Source of the DNA: Chloroflexota bacterium
GTDB taxonomy: Bacteria; Chloroflexota; Anaerolineae; Anaerolineales; E44-bin32
Assembly: GCA_022561215.1 (NCBI GenBank)
Contig: JADFRQ010000002.1
Coordinates: 69,594 to 121,303 of the forward strand
DNA: 51,710 nt
Direction: 5' to 3'
Both the position numbers and the translations under genes were made by a program. The notes under the pieces are model-generated. The model ran no database searches. It was not told the origin of the DNA and was given only the letters and a program-made list of their open reading frames with translations. Of the stretch, positions 27,729-36,195 are shown one piece after another. The first letter of the stretch is position 1; each line of letters begins with the position of its first letter.

Positions 27729-28454
27729 ATGCCGTTTTACACGGAAGAGGGAATCCAGATACCTGCAGTAACGACGGATCAAATGCGAGAGGTTGACCGC
27801 ATTGCCGTTGAAGATTTTCAACTTGATATTCTGCAAATGATGGAAAATGCGGGAAGGAGTTTAGCCGCTATTGTGATTCAATCCCTGGGCGATAATGATG
27901 GTCGGGTGTTGGTGCTTGCCGGCCCAGGCGGTAATGGCGGCGGTGGAATTTGCTGTGTTCGACATCTTCGAAATCATGGCATCGAGGTCAACCTTGCACT
28001 GACGGTACTGCCAACGGAATTGAGGGGAGCGGCGGCCGCTCAATTTCACATTCTTTCCCGCTCCGGATACCGTGAGCTACAGGCAGATAGCCTCGAGCAT
28101 GCATTGCGCACATCCAAGATCGTCGTCGATGCGATCATCGGGTATAGCCTTCAAGGCGCCCCGCGGGGAAAGGCGGCTGAATTAATTTCCATAGCCAGAG
28201 AACATGCGCGCAGGATTATTTCGCTTGATGTTCCCTCGGGTCTGGACTCGACAAACGGGGAAACAGCGGGTGTGTTTCTATCACCGGAAATAACGCTCAC
28301 CCTTGCTCTTCCAAAAACGGGGCTAGCGCACATCGCCGGCGCATTGCATTTGGCTGATATCGGCATCCCTCCCGAAGTGTATTCACAGATTGGGATCCAT
28401 ATTGAGCCCTTCTTTGCAGGGCGATATTCGATCCCCATAAAATTCAGGGATTAA
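27729..28454 (+). CDS. nnrE: NAD(P)H-hydrate epimerase (YjeF N-terminal domain only)
   Basis: A 241-residue stand-alone YjeF_N protein that repairs hydrated NAD(P)H by epimerising the R and S forms. Visible motifs are ENAGRSLA near residue 40, VLAGPGGNGGGG near 62-73, VVDAIIGYSLQG near 135-146, and SLDVPSGLDSTNGE near 166-178. The partner kinase domain (NnrD), often fused in bacteria, is absent from this protein and from the window. It starts 4 nt after the SDR stop, indicating coupled translation. Confidence 0.9.
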   Translation: MPFYTEEGIQIPAVTTDQMREVDRIAVEDFQLDILQMMENAGRSLAAIVIQSLGDNDGRVLVLAGPGGNGGGGICCVRHLRNHGIEVNLALTVLPTELRGAAAAQFHILSRSGYRELQADSLEHALRTSKIVVDAIIGYSLQGAPRGKAAELISIAREHARRIISLDVPSGLDSTNGETAGVFLSPEITLTLALPKTGLAHIAGALHLADIGIPPEVYSQIGIHIEPFFAGRYSIPIKFRD

Positions 28455-28495
28455 TCCGATTTGGTCACAGCAGGCCTTCAGTAAGGAGAAAATCG

Positions 28496-29407
28496 ATGGA
28501 CTTAGGGATGGTGGGATTAGGGAAAATGGGCAGCCGCATGACGCAGCGCCTGCTAGGGGCAGGTCATCAAGTTTTCGTGTTCGATCGCAATAAGGTTGCC
28601 ATCCAAGAAGCTGAAGTACATGGCGCGGTCGGCGCCGAGAGTCTTCAAGATCTTGTTGCCAAAATGGAGACCCCAAGGGCGATATGGATTATGGTCCCTG
28701 CCGGTGATCCAACCGAGAATACGGTGAGTGAGCTTGCAAGTATGATGTCCGCATCGGATGTGATCATCGATGGCGGCAATAGCAATTACAAGGATTCGCA
28801 GCGCCGTGCCGAAAAATTACAAGAAAATGGTATTGATCTTCTCGATTGTGGAACGAGTGGCGGCCTGTGGGGGCTTAAGCAAGGATACAGTTTGATGATT
28901 GGCGGGAAGGACTCGGCCATTAAAATGCTTACGCCTATCTTCGAATCACTGGCGCCTGCCGTGGATAAAGGTTGGGGGCATGTCGGGCCGTCAGGAGCAG
29001 GTCATTTTGTTAAGATGATCCACAACGGCATCGAATACGGGATGATGCAAGCCTATGCAGAGGGCTTCGAAATTATGAAAGCAAAAACTGCGTTAGATTT
29101 AGATCTGCACCAAATTGCCGAAATCTGGCGCTTTGGAAGCGTGGTGCGTTCGTGGCTGTTGGATTTAACAGCATCCGCCTTGGAGGATGATCAAGATCTG
29201 AGCTCGATCCGCGCATGGGTGGCGGATAGTGGTGAAGGTCGTTGGACCGTGGCTGAGGCGATTGATCTTGATATCCCCGCGCCGGTGATAACCCTGTCGT
29301 TGCTAATGCGCCTAATCAGCCGGCAAGACGATGCATTCGCTGCAAAAATGCTTGCCGCAATGCGCAACCAGTTCGGGGGTCACGCGATGAAGAAGCAAGA
29401 CGATTAA
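28496..29407 (+). CDS. gnd: 6-phosphogluconate dehydrogenase, short type
   Basis: A 303-residue decarboxylating enzyme converting 6-phosphogluconate to ribulose 5-phosphate. The Rossmann motif GLGKMGSRM is at residues 7-15; DGGNSNYKDS and DCGTSGG follow, then GPSGAGHFVKMIHNGIEYG with the catalytic Lys and the conserved HNGIEY. The ~300-residue length fits the short NAD-preferring GntZ-like type rather than the 470-residue type. GGAG lies upstream of the ATG. It closes the glk-sdr-nnrE-gnd set; zwf is not present here. Confidence 0.93.
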   Translation: MDLGMVGLGKMGSRMTQRLLGAGHQVFVFDRNKVAIQEAEVHGAVGAESLQDLVAKMETPRAIWIMVPAGDPTENTVSELASMMSASDVIIDGGNSNYKDSQRRAEKLQENGIDLLDCGTSGGLWGLKQGYSLMIGGKDSAIKMLTPIFESLAPAVDKGWGHVGPSGAGHFVKMIHNGIEYGMMQAYAEGFEIMKAKTALDLDLHQIAEIWRFGSVVRSWLLDLTASALEDDQDLSSIRAWVADSGEGRWTVAEAIDLDIPAPVITLSLLMRLISRQDDAFAAKMLAAMRNQFGGHAMKKQDD

Positions 29408-29430
29408 TTTCTTCCCCTTCCACATTAAAG

Positions 29431-29436
29431 TATAAT
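29431..29436 (+). promoter_or_regulatory. -10 element for leaderless ruvB
   Basis: TATAAT ends 7 nt before the ruvB ATG at 29444, so the transcript would start at or next to the start codon. No clear -35 and no Shine-Dalgarno sequence are present. Confidence 0.5.
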
Positions 29437-29443
29437 CCTCGAT

Positions 29444-30475
29444 ATGTCTGAGGTTGCTGAACGGGTTGTATCACCAACACGACACGAAGAGGACCTGAAG
29501 GAGCTATCCATACGCCCGCGTTTTTTGGCGGAAATGATAGGTCAGCAACGTGTCTGTGAAAATTTGGGAATCCTTATCCAAGCCGCACGCGAACGGGGTG
29601 AGGCTCTGGATCATGTCCTCTTTTACAGTCCCCCAGGATTGGGTAAAACGACATTAGCCCACATCTGCGCCAATGAGATGGATCGCGATATCAAAGTGAC
29701 TTCAGGACCTGCCATCGAACGCGCAGGTGACTTGGCGGCGATTGTCACCAATTTACAAGAAGGCGATCTGCTTTTTATTGATGAGATCCATCGCCTTAGT
29801 CGAGCCGTGGAAGAAATACTTTATCCAGCGATGGAAGAATTCGCGCTTGATATTATGATTGGCAAGGGTCCGAGCGCGCGCTCTATCCGTCTGGAGCTCC
29901 CCCCCTTTACCGTTGTCGGGGCAACTACGCGCCTTGCCCTAATAACTTCTCCCTTGCGGGCACGTTTCGGTTCTATCTACCGATTGGAGTTCTACGATCA
30001 GAAATCGATGGAGGCGATCGTGGAACGCGCGGCCAATATCCTTAATGTGGAAACCGATCCACAGGGCATCGAGGAAGTGGCATGTCGGGCTCGAGGGACG
30101 CCGCGCGTCGCATTACGCCTATTGAGAAGGGTGCGCGATTTTGCCCAAGTCCGCGCGGATGGCAAGATAACGGAGGGTGTGGCCTCCGAGGCACTCGCTT
30201 TGCTTGAGATTGACGAGCTCGGTTTGGATAACGCCGATCGCAAGGTGCTGCGCACCATAATTGAAAAATTCTCCGGTGGTCCCGTTGGCTTGCAGACCAT
30301 ATCGGCTTCCATCAGTGAAGAACCCGATACGATTATGGATGTCGTAGAGCCTTATCTCCTGCAGCTGGGCTTTATCGATCGCACGAGTCAGGGTCGCGTG
30401 GCTACACATCTTGCCTATGAGCATCTCCGATTGGAACCCCCCGGTCACTTGCAGGCGCGACTCCCCGAAATTTAG
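29444..30475 (+). CDS. ruvB: Holliday junction branch-migration ATPase RuvB
   Basis: A 343-residue AAA+ motor that drives branch migration with RuvA. Walker A is [12 protein letters not shown] (near residue 65), Walker [11 protein letters not shown] (near 112), sensor 1 GATTR, and the arginine-finger segment SPLRARFG follows; a winged-helix domain ends the protein. Length and motifs are standard. It leads the ruvB-DUF2905-queA cluster common in many bacteria. Confidence 0.97.
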   Translation: MSEVAERVVSPTRHEEDLKELSIRPRFLAEMIGQQRVCENLGILIQAARERGEALDHVLFYSPPGLGKTTLAHICANEMDRDIKVTSGPAIERAGDLAAIVTNLQEGDLLFIDEIHRLSRAVEEILYPAMEEFALDIMIGKGPSARSIRLELPPFTVVGATTRLALITSPLRARFGSIYRLEFYDQKSMEAIVERAANILNVETDPQGIEEVACRARGTPRVALRLLRRVRDFAQVRADGKITEGVASEALALLEIDELGLDNADRKVLRTIIEKFSGGPVGLQTISASISEEPDTIMDVVEPYLLQLGFIDRTSQGRVATHLAYEHLRLEPPGHLQARLPEI

Positions 30476-30482
30476 AGACACC

Positions 30483-30719
30483 ATGCCCGATCTGAGCAAT
30501 CCTGGTCGCTGGCTCATGCTTCTAGGCCTTGCACTTACGTTCATTGGCAGCTTGGTATGGTTTGCCGAACGTTCGGGAATGAATATTGGACGGTTGCCTG
30601 GAGATTTTCAATTCTCGGTTGGGTCCATAACCTGCATTTTTCCTCTAGCAACCTCCATTCTTCTCAGCCTGCTGCTTACCCTGATCATTAACGTCGCAGT
30701 CCGGTGGCTCGGAAAGTAG
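30483..30719 (+). CDS. DUF2905 small membrane protein
   Basis: A 78-residue protein with two hydrophobic segments (about residues 7-26 and 47-74) and the family core GMNIGRLPGDFQF between them. It starts 7 nt after ruvB and ends just before queA. The function of the family is unknown. The ATG at 30483 is chosen because it gives the family length. Confidence 0.88.
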   Translation: MPDLSNPGRWLMLLGLALTFIGSLVWFAERSGMNIGRLPGDFQFSVGSITCIFPLATSILLSLLLTLIINVAVRWLGK

Positions 30720-30722
30720 TCT

Positions 30723-31745
30723 GTGCGCACTTCCGATTTTAATTACAACTTGCCTTCCAAAAACATTGCGCAACGCCCCGCAAAGCCCAGAGATTCGTCA
30801 CGTTTGTTAATCCTCCATCGGGAAAGTGGTGCGATCGAACACCGTACCTTCACAGATATTCTTGATTACGTCAATCCTGGGGACATGTTTGTGCTTAACG
30901 AGACACGCGTGATCCCCGCCAGGCTAGCGGCGAAAAAAATTCCGACTGGCGGGGCGGCTGAACTGCTCCTACTCCAACAAGAAGATAGCCGCACATGGGA
31001 GGTTATCGTTGGCGGAAGAGGAATTGGCGTGGGTCGAAAGCTCGCGCTAAAGGATGGTACAACCGCTGAAATACTTCGGGATTTGGGTCAGGCGCGCCGG
31101 CTTGTACGTTTCGATGCCCCAATAGCAGAGAGGCTCGAATCGATCGGTGAGATTCCTCTGCCTCCCTATATCCATCAACCTCTGCAGAACGCCGACGAAT
31201 ACCAAACTGTTTATGCTCGCCAACCAGGCTCAAGCGCTGCTCCAACCGCCGGGTTACATTTTACGGAACATCTTCTCCAACAGATTCGTTCATGCGGCAT
31301 TAAAATCGCCAAAGTAACGCTGCATATTGGACTGGATACCTTTTCGCCAATCAGATCCGAAAATCCTTTGGACCACCCAATTCATCGTGAATGGTGCCAA
31401 TGCAGCGCCGCGACCGCCGAAGAAATCAATCGGGTAGATCAAAGTGGAGGGAGGATTTTTGGCATTGGAAGCACGACGGTCCGTACCCTCGAAACTGCGA
31501 GTCGCCAGGCCGCACCAGGCAAGCGGGTCGGCGCGTTTGAAGGATTTACCGACCTCTTTATCTATCCTGGTTATCAGATAAAAAGCGTCGACGCCATATT
31601 AACAAACTTTCATCTGCCGCGATCCAGCTTACTCTTGATGATCAGCGCTTTCACCGGTAGGGAGCGGCTATTGGCGACGTATCGCACGGCAATTGAGAAT
31701 GACTATCGCTTTTATTCCTTCGGCGATGCGATGTTGATCCTCTAA
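30723..31745 (+). CDS. queA: S-adenosylmethionine:tRNA ribosyltransferase-isomerase
   Basis: A 340-residue enzyme that transfers and isomerises the ribose of SAM onto preQ1-tRNA, giving epoxyqueuosine. Typical parts are the N-terminal FNYNLPSKNIAQRP, NETRVIPARL, PTAGLHFTE, and the C-terminal TNFHLPRSSLLLM. The start codon is GTG, 3 nt after the DUF2905 stop. queF and a queuosine-precursor transporter occur near 42 kb, so the window holds several steps of queuosine metabolism. Confidence 0.96.
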   Translation: MRTSDFNYNLPSKNIAQRPAKPRDSSRLLILHRESGAIEHRTFTDILDYVNPGDMFVLNETRVIPARLAAKKIPTGGAAELLLLQQEDSRTWEVIVGGRGIGVGRKLALKDGTTAEILRDLGQARRLVRFDAPIAERLESIGEIPLPPYIHQPLQNADEYQTVYARQPGSSAAPTAGLHFTEHLLQQIRSCGIKIAKVTLHIGLDTFSPIRSENPLDHPIHREWCQCSAATAEEINRVDQSGGRIFGIGSTTVRTLETASRQAAPGKRVGAFEGFTDLFIYPGYQIKSVDAILTNFHLPRSSLLLMISAFTGRERLLATYRTAIENDYRFYSFGDAMLIL

Positions 31746-31774
31746 TTGACAGCCTTCTGGATGTATGAGATACT
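31746..31774 (+). promoter_or_regulatory. Strong promoter of the leader unit after queA
   Basis: Perfect TTGACA begins 1 nt after the queA stop (31746-31751); a 17-bp spacer and GATACT (31769-31774) follow. Transcription would start near 31781. Confidence 0.7.
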
Positions 31775-31824
31775 CGAAATGTTGAATTTCTCCTTCGCAA
31801 TCCTAAATGGAGGAGGTGATGCTA

Positions 31825-31878
31825 ATGAGTACTAGCTCTATTAAGCGCGCTGCGGCATCCCTCCTCGTTATTGGATAA
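31825..31878 (+). CDS. 17-residue leader peptide
   Basis: MSTSSIKRAAASLLVIG is preceded by GGAGGAGG 8 nt upstream, one of the strongest ribosome binding sites in the window. The codons for Arg-Ala-Ala-Ala-Ser (31846-31860) coincide with the left arm of a 14-bp inverted repeat, and the stop lies in its loop. This arrangement is typical of translated attenuator leaders. The LLVI cluster near the end could make translation sensitive to branched-chain amino acids, but the downstream gene gives no support for that. It may also be a small functional peptide. No homologue is known to me. Confidence 0.6.
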   Translation: MSTSSIKRAAASLLVIG

Positions 31879-31893
31879 TGGATGCCGCAGCGC
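31847..31893 (+). promoter_or_regulatory. 14-bp inverted repeat overlapping the leader peptide
   Basis: GCGCTGCGGCATCC (31847-31860) and GGATGCCGCAGCGC (31880-31893) are perfect complements around a 19-nt loop. A ribosome on the leader peptide would mask the left arm. The right arm contains GCCGC, which can also pair with GCGGC in the right arm of the next hairpin (31914-31918). Confidence 0.7.
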
Positions 31894-31899
31894 ACATTT

Positions 31900-31929
31900 G
31901 GCCGTCCTCACGGGCGGCCTTTGTGTTTC
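31900..31929 (+). terminator. Terminator of the leader unit
   Basis: GGCCGTCC and GGGCGGCC pair with one G-U wobble around TCAC and are followed by TTTGTGTTT. It ends 13 nt before the next gene, so read-through decides expression of that gene. Confidence 0.7.
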
Positions 31930-31941
31930 TTAAGGTGCTCG

Positions 31942-32961
31942 ATGGATCCCTTCCCATTCGGAAAATTGCCGCACGATGAAATGGCGAGATTTTTCAACCT
32001 TCTGCTTCGAACCGATGAACGCGTCTTTCTTGGTCCCGGAATTGGGCTCGATTGTGCGGTAATTGACTTTGGGGATACGTACCTCGTGGCTAAATCGGAT
32101 CCCATAACATTTACCGCCGACGAAATCGGCACGTATGTCGTGCAGATCAATGCCAATGACATCGCAACAACGGGTGCACAGCCGCGTTGGTTCTTAGCCA
32201 CCTTGCTGCTTCCCCCAGGTATGGACAAGCATGCGATCCAATCGATTTTTAATCAACTGCAGTCGGCATGCAGCGCTTTGAATACGCAGCTCGTCGGAGG
32301 CCACACTGAAATCACGAAAGGACTTGATCGCCCGATCATTTGCGGCACCATGTTAGGAGAAGTAAGAAAGGAAAACCTCATTACACCACAAGGTGCTTCG
32401 GCCGGAGATGTGGTCCTGCTTAGCAAAGGCATTCCCCTGGAGGCGGCCAGCATTCTCGCCCGAGATTTTGAGCATTTGCTTTCCGGCATAGACCAGGAGA
32501 CGATTCGACGCGCGCACAATTATCTGCATGATCCCGGGATATCGATCGTGGCTGAGGCCATGATCGCCGCCAATACAGGCGGAGTTACGGCAATGCATGA
32601 TCCCACCGAAGGGGGTCTCGCAGGCGCGTTGTGGGAACTTGCCGAGGCAGCTCAGGTGGGCATTTTGGTTGAGGAGGCGGCAATTCCCGTGCTGGATGCC
32701 GCAGGAGAAATATGTTCTGTCCTTGGGATTCCACCAATGGAAGCGATCTCATCCGGTGCACTTCTCCTGACAGTACGATCAAGTATGGCCGAGGAAATTA
32801 TCGGCAAGATTAATGCAGCAAATATATTGATTGCCGAGATAGGAGTTGTGACCGCTGATAAAAGTGTTGTTCTGCAAACCGGAGATGGCCTCCAAGAGAT
32901 CAAACGTCCCGCACGTGACGCGTTGGCAGTATTTTTTGAACACGATTCGGCAGGTGCCTAA
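31942..32961 (+). CDS. AIR synthase-related (PurM/HypE superfamily) protein
   Basis: A 339-residue ATP-binding protein of the PurM/HypE/SelD/ThiL superfamily. It has an N-terminal DCAVID-type segment (GPGIGLDCAVIDFGDTYL), QINANDIATTGAQPRWFLATLLLP, GGHTEITKGLDRP and HDPTEGGLAGALWELAEAA, all hallmarks of the family. HypE carries a C-terminal PRIC cysteine that receives the CN ligand; this protein ends in FFEHDSAGA, so it is not a canonical HypE and no hyp genes are near. The substrate is unknown. AAGGTG precedes the ATG at 31942; the frame is open further upstream into the terminator. Expression is probably set by the leader unit. Confidence 0.8.
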   Translation: MDPFPFGKLPHDEMARFFNLLLRTDERVFLGPGIGLDCAVIDFGDTYLVAKSDPITFTADEIGTYVVQINANDIATTGAQPRWFLATLLLPPGMDKHAIQSIFNQLQSACSALNTQLVGGHTEITKGLDRPIICGTMLGEVRKENLITPQGASAGDVVLLSKGIPLEAASILARDFEHLLSGIDQETIRRAHNYLHDPGISIVAEAMIAANTGGVTAMHDPTEGGLAGALWELAEAAQVGILVEEAAIPVLDAAGEICSVLGIPPMEAISSGALLLTVRSSMAEEIIGKINAANILIAEIGVVTADKSVVLQTGDGLQEIKRPARDALAVFFEHDSAGA

Positions 32962-33389
32962 CCGGTTAAGGTAACGAAGGTCTTCAGATAGGCCAGAATG
33001 GAAATAAGAATAGTGGCGAAAACATGAAACCCCAAGAAAATTCCCCCCGCCATCCTTGTTGAAAACTGCGCCAAAAGCCCCCCAAAAAACCCGTACCCCA
33101 AAATCATAACGACCCACGCTGAAAATTGGTTCGCTTCCCCACGCGTAGCGGCAAAGGGCCCGCCAGAAAGGGCGCTGAGAAAATAGCCCATTTCTTCAGA
33201 ATCGCAAACTTCGGTCGGATCGATTGCAATTCGTCCCGATCTGGCGACTTCGATACAATGGTTATTTGTATTGATGAGAATACTGGAAATTCCGATCTCG
33301 ATGAGAATAATGGCCGAAGCCATCAAAAAACCCATCATAAAGCGCAAAATGCGCGTCGTGCCGGGTGAATACACTTCGTTCGATTCCAT
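32958..33389 (-). CDS. Small membrane protein, unknown
   Basis: A 143-residue protein with three hydrophobic segments (about residues 15-38, 87-105 and 112-138). The loop after the first helix carries two cysteines (NNHCIEVARSG and TEVCDSEE) that could form a disulfide outside. It overlaps the end of the AIR-synthase-like gene by 4 nt in convergent orientation. No family is recognised. Confidence 0.65.
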   Translation of the reverse strand: MESNEVYSPGTTRILRFMMGFLMASAIILIEIGISSILINTNNHCIEVARSGRIAIDPTEVCDSEEMGYFLSALSGGPFAATRGEANQFSAWVVMILGYGFFGGLLAQFSTRMAGGIFLGFHVFATILISILAYLKTFVTLTG

Positions 33390-33442
33390 CTTTACTCCGC
33401 GGGAAAAATACTTTTACAGGGAAAATACTATTTCTTCGATTC

Positions 33443-34525
33443 TTACTCCCCAAGATAAACACCTAGATCACGTGCGGCTTGCATGGCATCTCCATCAACT
33501 TTTACTCGACTTGGAGTTGCCACGGCCTGCTTAAGCTCGACAGGCATAATTTCCGTGCCCCTCAGCCCCATCATATAGCCGAAAGTTTGCTCATGCGCAA
33601 GTCGGACCGCGGCCGCGCCGAATCGGGTTGCGAGCGAACGGTCGTAGGCGGTCGGAGAACCACCGCGCTGAAGATGCCCGAGAACGGTCACCCTTGTTTC
33701 CATCGCACAGTTTTTAGCTATTTTTTCAGAGATGATGTTTCCAATTCCTCCCAAGCGTTTCGATTTGCCTCCCTGCACATCATCGAGGAAGGATTGCTCA
33801 CCGCCCACTGGATGTGCCCCCTCGGCGATGGAGATGATGCTGAACGGACGCCCGGCTGCGACCCTGCTGCGGACCTTTTCATAAATGCCTTCAAAATGAA
33901 AGGGTATCTCCGGGATCAGGATGACGTCGGCGCCTCCAGCGAGTCCAGCCTCCAATGCAATAAAACCCGCGTTGCGACCCATTAGTTCGAGCACCATGGA
34001 TCGATGATGCGACTCCGCGGTGGAATGCAATCGATCGATCGCTTCCGTGGCAATGGATACTGCGGTGTCGAATCCAAAACTTACGTCCGTGCCTCCGACA
34101 TCATTGTCTATCGTCTTTGGAATGCCTATGATCGGGCAGCCCTGCTCGAATAATTCCAGACTGATGCGCAATGTCCCACCGCCGCCAACAACGATCAAGG
34201 CTCCAAGTTTGAGCTCCTTAATCCGCTCAACAACTTCCATCGATGCATCTTCAATCACCTGCACGCCATCGCGCATGACTCGACGCGCGAATGGATTCCC
34301 GCGGTTAGCCGTCCCTAGTATGGTTCCGCCACGATTCAATATGCCGCGCACAGATTCAGGAGTAAGTTCAATTATTCCCTTCTTATCAAGCAACCCTTCA
34401 AATCCATGCCTTATTCCAATCACGCGCATTCCAAACACGCCGTTGGCTGATTTAACGACCGCCCGAATTACAGCGTTCAAACCAGGAGCATCCCCTCCAC
34501 CGGTCAGAATTCCAATATGTTTCAT
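33443..34525 (-). CDS. pfkA: 6-phosphofructokinase with altered GGDG motif
   Basis: A 360-residue phosphofructokinase of the group related to actinobacterial-type enzymes. Motifs are TGGGDAPGLNAVIR at the N-terminus, PKTIDNDVGGTDVSFGFDTA with the catalytic Asp, and MGRNAGFIA. The phosphate-donor motif, normally GGDG or GGEG, reads GGGGTL here, so the metal-binding acidic residue is replaced by Gly. That may change the donor or activity. ATG 34525 has GGGGAG 7 nt upstream; the frame extends to 34615 but the extra N-terminus is not family-like. Confidence 0.92.
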   Translation of the reverse strand: MKHIGILTGGGDAPGLNAVIRAVVKSANGVFGMRVIGIRHGFEGLLDKKGIIELTPESVRGILNRGGTILGTANRGNPFARRVMRDGVQVIEDASMEVVERIKELKLGALIVVGGGGTLRISLELFEQGCPIIGIPKTIDNDVGGTDVSFGFDTAVSIATEAIDRLHSTAESHHRSMVLELMGRNAGFIALEAGLAGGADVILIPEIPFHFEGIYEKVRSRVAAGRPFSIISIAEGAHPVGGEQSFLDDVQGGKSKRLGGIGNIISEKIAKNCAMETRVTVLGHLQRGGSPTAYDRSLATRFGAAAVRLAHEQTFGYMMGLRGTEIMPVELKQAVATPSRVKVDGDAMQAARDLGVYLGE

Positions 34526-35044
34526 AAGGTACTCCCCTTGCTCGTCCGTTCGCAATGAAAATGTGGATTCGATTGTACGGCACGAAGGAGGGCAATAGCA
34601 ATGTCCATCCTTCATATAACAAGCCGAATGTGAGCCGGCGGTTCGTCTCAGCCTACAGTTGAAATGCAGTTCAAACAGGAAAATTATTGTACAAGGAAAG
34701 AAGGGTGGCCTAAGACCAACATTTTATTACGCTGGTTTTTCGAAAAACATATGCAATACTACGAGCCCTTTCCCAAGCGGGCGGGGAGACCCCGACCCAA
34801 CGGCGAGCGTTGTTGCGCGTGCGCAGTACATTGTCCCCGTGGAATGGAAAAGCACCATCCCTGGCTCGTCTCGTTGTAGGGGCTGGCCGACAACCGCACT
34901 AATCCACCACCGATCCTGGTAGGGGCAAAGCATTCGGAAATTGCAACGAATCCACTAGTGAACGCGAGGTTATTGTCCAGGGAACGTAACAAAAGCTGGC
35001 TGTTACTTTATCTGGCCAGCGAATCACAGGCCACAAACTTCGTT
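34526..35044. repeat. Gene-free stretch with GTAGGGGC repeats
   Basis: Two copies of GTAGGGGC lie at 34876-34883 and 34919-34926, and the second continues AAAGCATTCGG. A small hairpin CGGGG-AGA-CCCCG sits at 34782-34794. Repeats of this type are, to my recollection, dispersed in Chloroflexota and other environmental genomes. No coding frame in the interval is convincing. Confidence 0.45.
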
Positions 35045-35956
35045 TTATGGAATATTCCAATAGGAAAGTTCATCAACCTCCACGCTCATGTTCGACGTTT
35101 GCGCAGAACCAATGAACACGCCGAAGGGTCCGGATTTGAAGGTATTGTCCTCAAACTCCGCAACCTGCTGGCGATCAATGTAAAGCCTCAAGAGATTGCC
35201 ATTCGCCCAAATCCCAAGCAGGTGAGATTTTCCTGAACCGACTTCTATCTTATCGTTCGGGGTCCAGTCGATAAGTTCCGAAAACTTGCCGTCGAAAATA
35301 CGTAGCGAATAGCGCCCATCACACCTTATTCCAAACAGATATCCTCGCGGGTTTTCGGAAACATTTTCAGCGCGTAGGAATAAGCCGAATCGATCGCCTC
35401 CTGAGCAATCAACCGTCTTAAATCTGCCTTCGAGATAAAAATTTTCCGGCTTCGGCCAGCTTAAGACCCAACCTTCCCGAAAATCAGGGTTGAAGGCGAT
35501 CATCGCCATCTTGCCATTTAATATTTCGAACTTTGTATATTCATCTTCAAATTTTGTGCCGCCCCGAAACCAGTTATCGCTTGTTGTGAACGCTTCCTTC
35601 CAGGTTGGGTTACCCGATGGAAGACCAGAATCCCCCTCAGGTGTTGTTGGCGTCGGGCTCGCGGAGGCAGGCTCGGTTCCCGTTGGGGGGACTGGAGGTT
35701 CAGTTTCTGTTGCGGCAGGTACTGCATCCGTCGCTGTTGCTGTGGGAGTTCGCTCTGTCGGAATGGGGGTTTCAGGAATCCCCGGGGTGACGGTCGAAAA
35801 TTCGGTAGGCAACACAATGGATGTGGGCGGAACGGCTGCGGTAGGCGAGGAGACCTCCTCGGTTTCTCTAACTTGAAAATTGCATGCGGATTGCAGCAAT
35901 CCAAACATGAAAAAATAGATGGCTGCCTCTCTCCGCCAACCTTTGAAAATTCCCAT
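35045..35956 (-). CDS. Lipoprotein with concanavalin-like beta-sandwich domain
   Basis: A 303-residue secreted lipoprotein. The lipobox LLQSAC lies about 25 residues from the ATG at 35956, which follows a GGTGGTG-like site. A Thr/Pro/Val linker (about 30-110) leads to a C-terminal ~180-residue beta-rich domain (WKEAFTTSDNWFRGG, GRFKTVDCSGGDRFGLFLRAE, GYLFGIRCDGRYSLRI, LYIDRQQVAEFED) resembling LamG/DUF1080-like lectin folds. It may bind sugars or glycans; no catalytic residues can be named. Two cysteines in the domain may form a disulfide. Confidence 0.78.
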   Translation of the reverse strand: MGIFKGWRREAAIYFFMFGLLQSACNFQVRETEEVSSPTAAVPPTSIVLPTEFSTVTPGIPETPIPTERTPTATATDAVPAATETEPPVPPTGTEPASASPTPTTPEGDSGLPSGNPTWKEAFTTSDNWFRGGTKFEDEYTKFEILNGKMAMIAFNPDFREGWVLSWPKPENFYLEGRFKTVDCSGGDRFGLFLRAENVSENPRGYLFGIRCDGRYSLRIFDGKFSELIDWTPNDKIEVGSGKSHLLGIWANGNLLRLYIDRQQVAEFEDNTFKSGPFGVFIGSAQTSNMSVEVDELSYWNIP

Positions 35957-36092
35957 AATCACCACCCTTTTCTGCGCCATCTAAATTGTAGATCATATGG
36001 GTGAATACCTCCAAAATATTCGCTGAACCATTTGGCGAAGGTTTTCATGAGCCGTGGGTGTGGATTGAACTGTCGCGGCACAATGATTTAAA

Positions 36093-36128
36093 CACCGATG
36101 CCCCACAGCGCGCAGCGGGGCATCGGTG
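36093..36128 (-). terminator. Hairpin downstream of the cold-shock gene
   Basis: CACCGATGCCCC and GGGGCATCGGTG form a perfect 12-bp stem with a 12-nt loop. On the minus strand TTTAAAT follows, on the plus strand CTTTT. It probably ends the csp transcript, about 70 nt after its stop. Confidence 0.65.
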
Positions 36129-36195
36129 CTTTTGCGATAAAAGATGTGCGTCACAGATCCAAGCTGTAACACCCATCCTCAGTAGTCCAAGAAAC

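Noticed and set aside
31942-32961. Assignment of the AIR-synthase-like protein as HypE
   Set aside because: The C-terminal cysteine essential for HypE is missing and no hydrogenase maturation genes are nearby.
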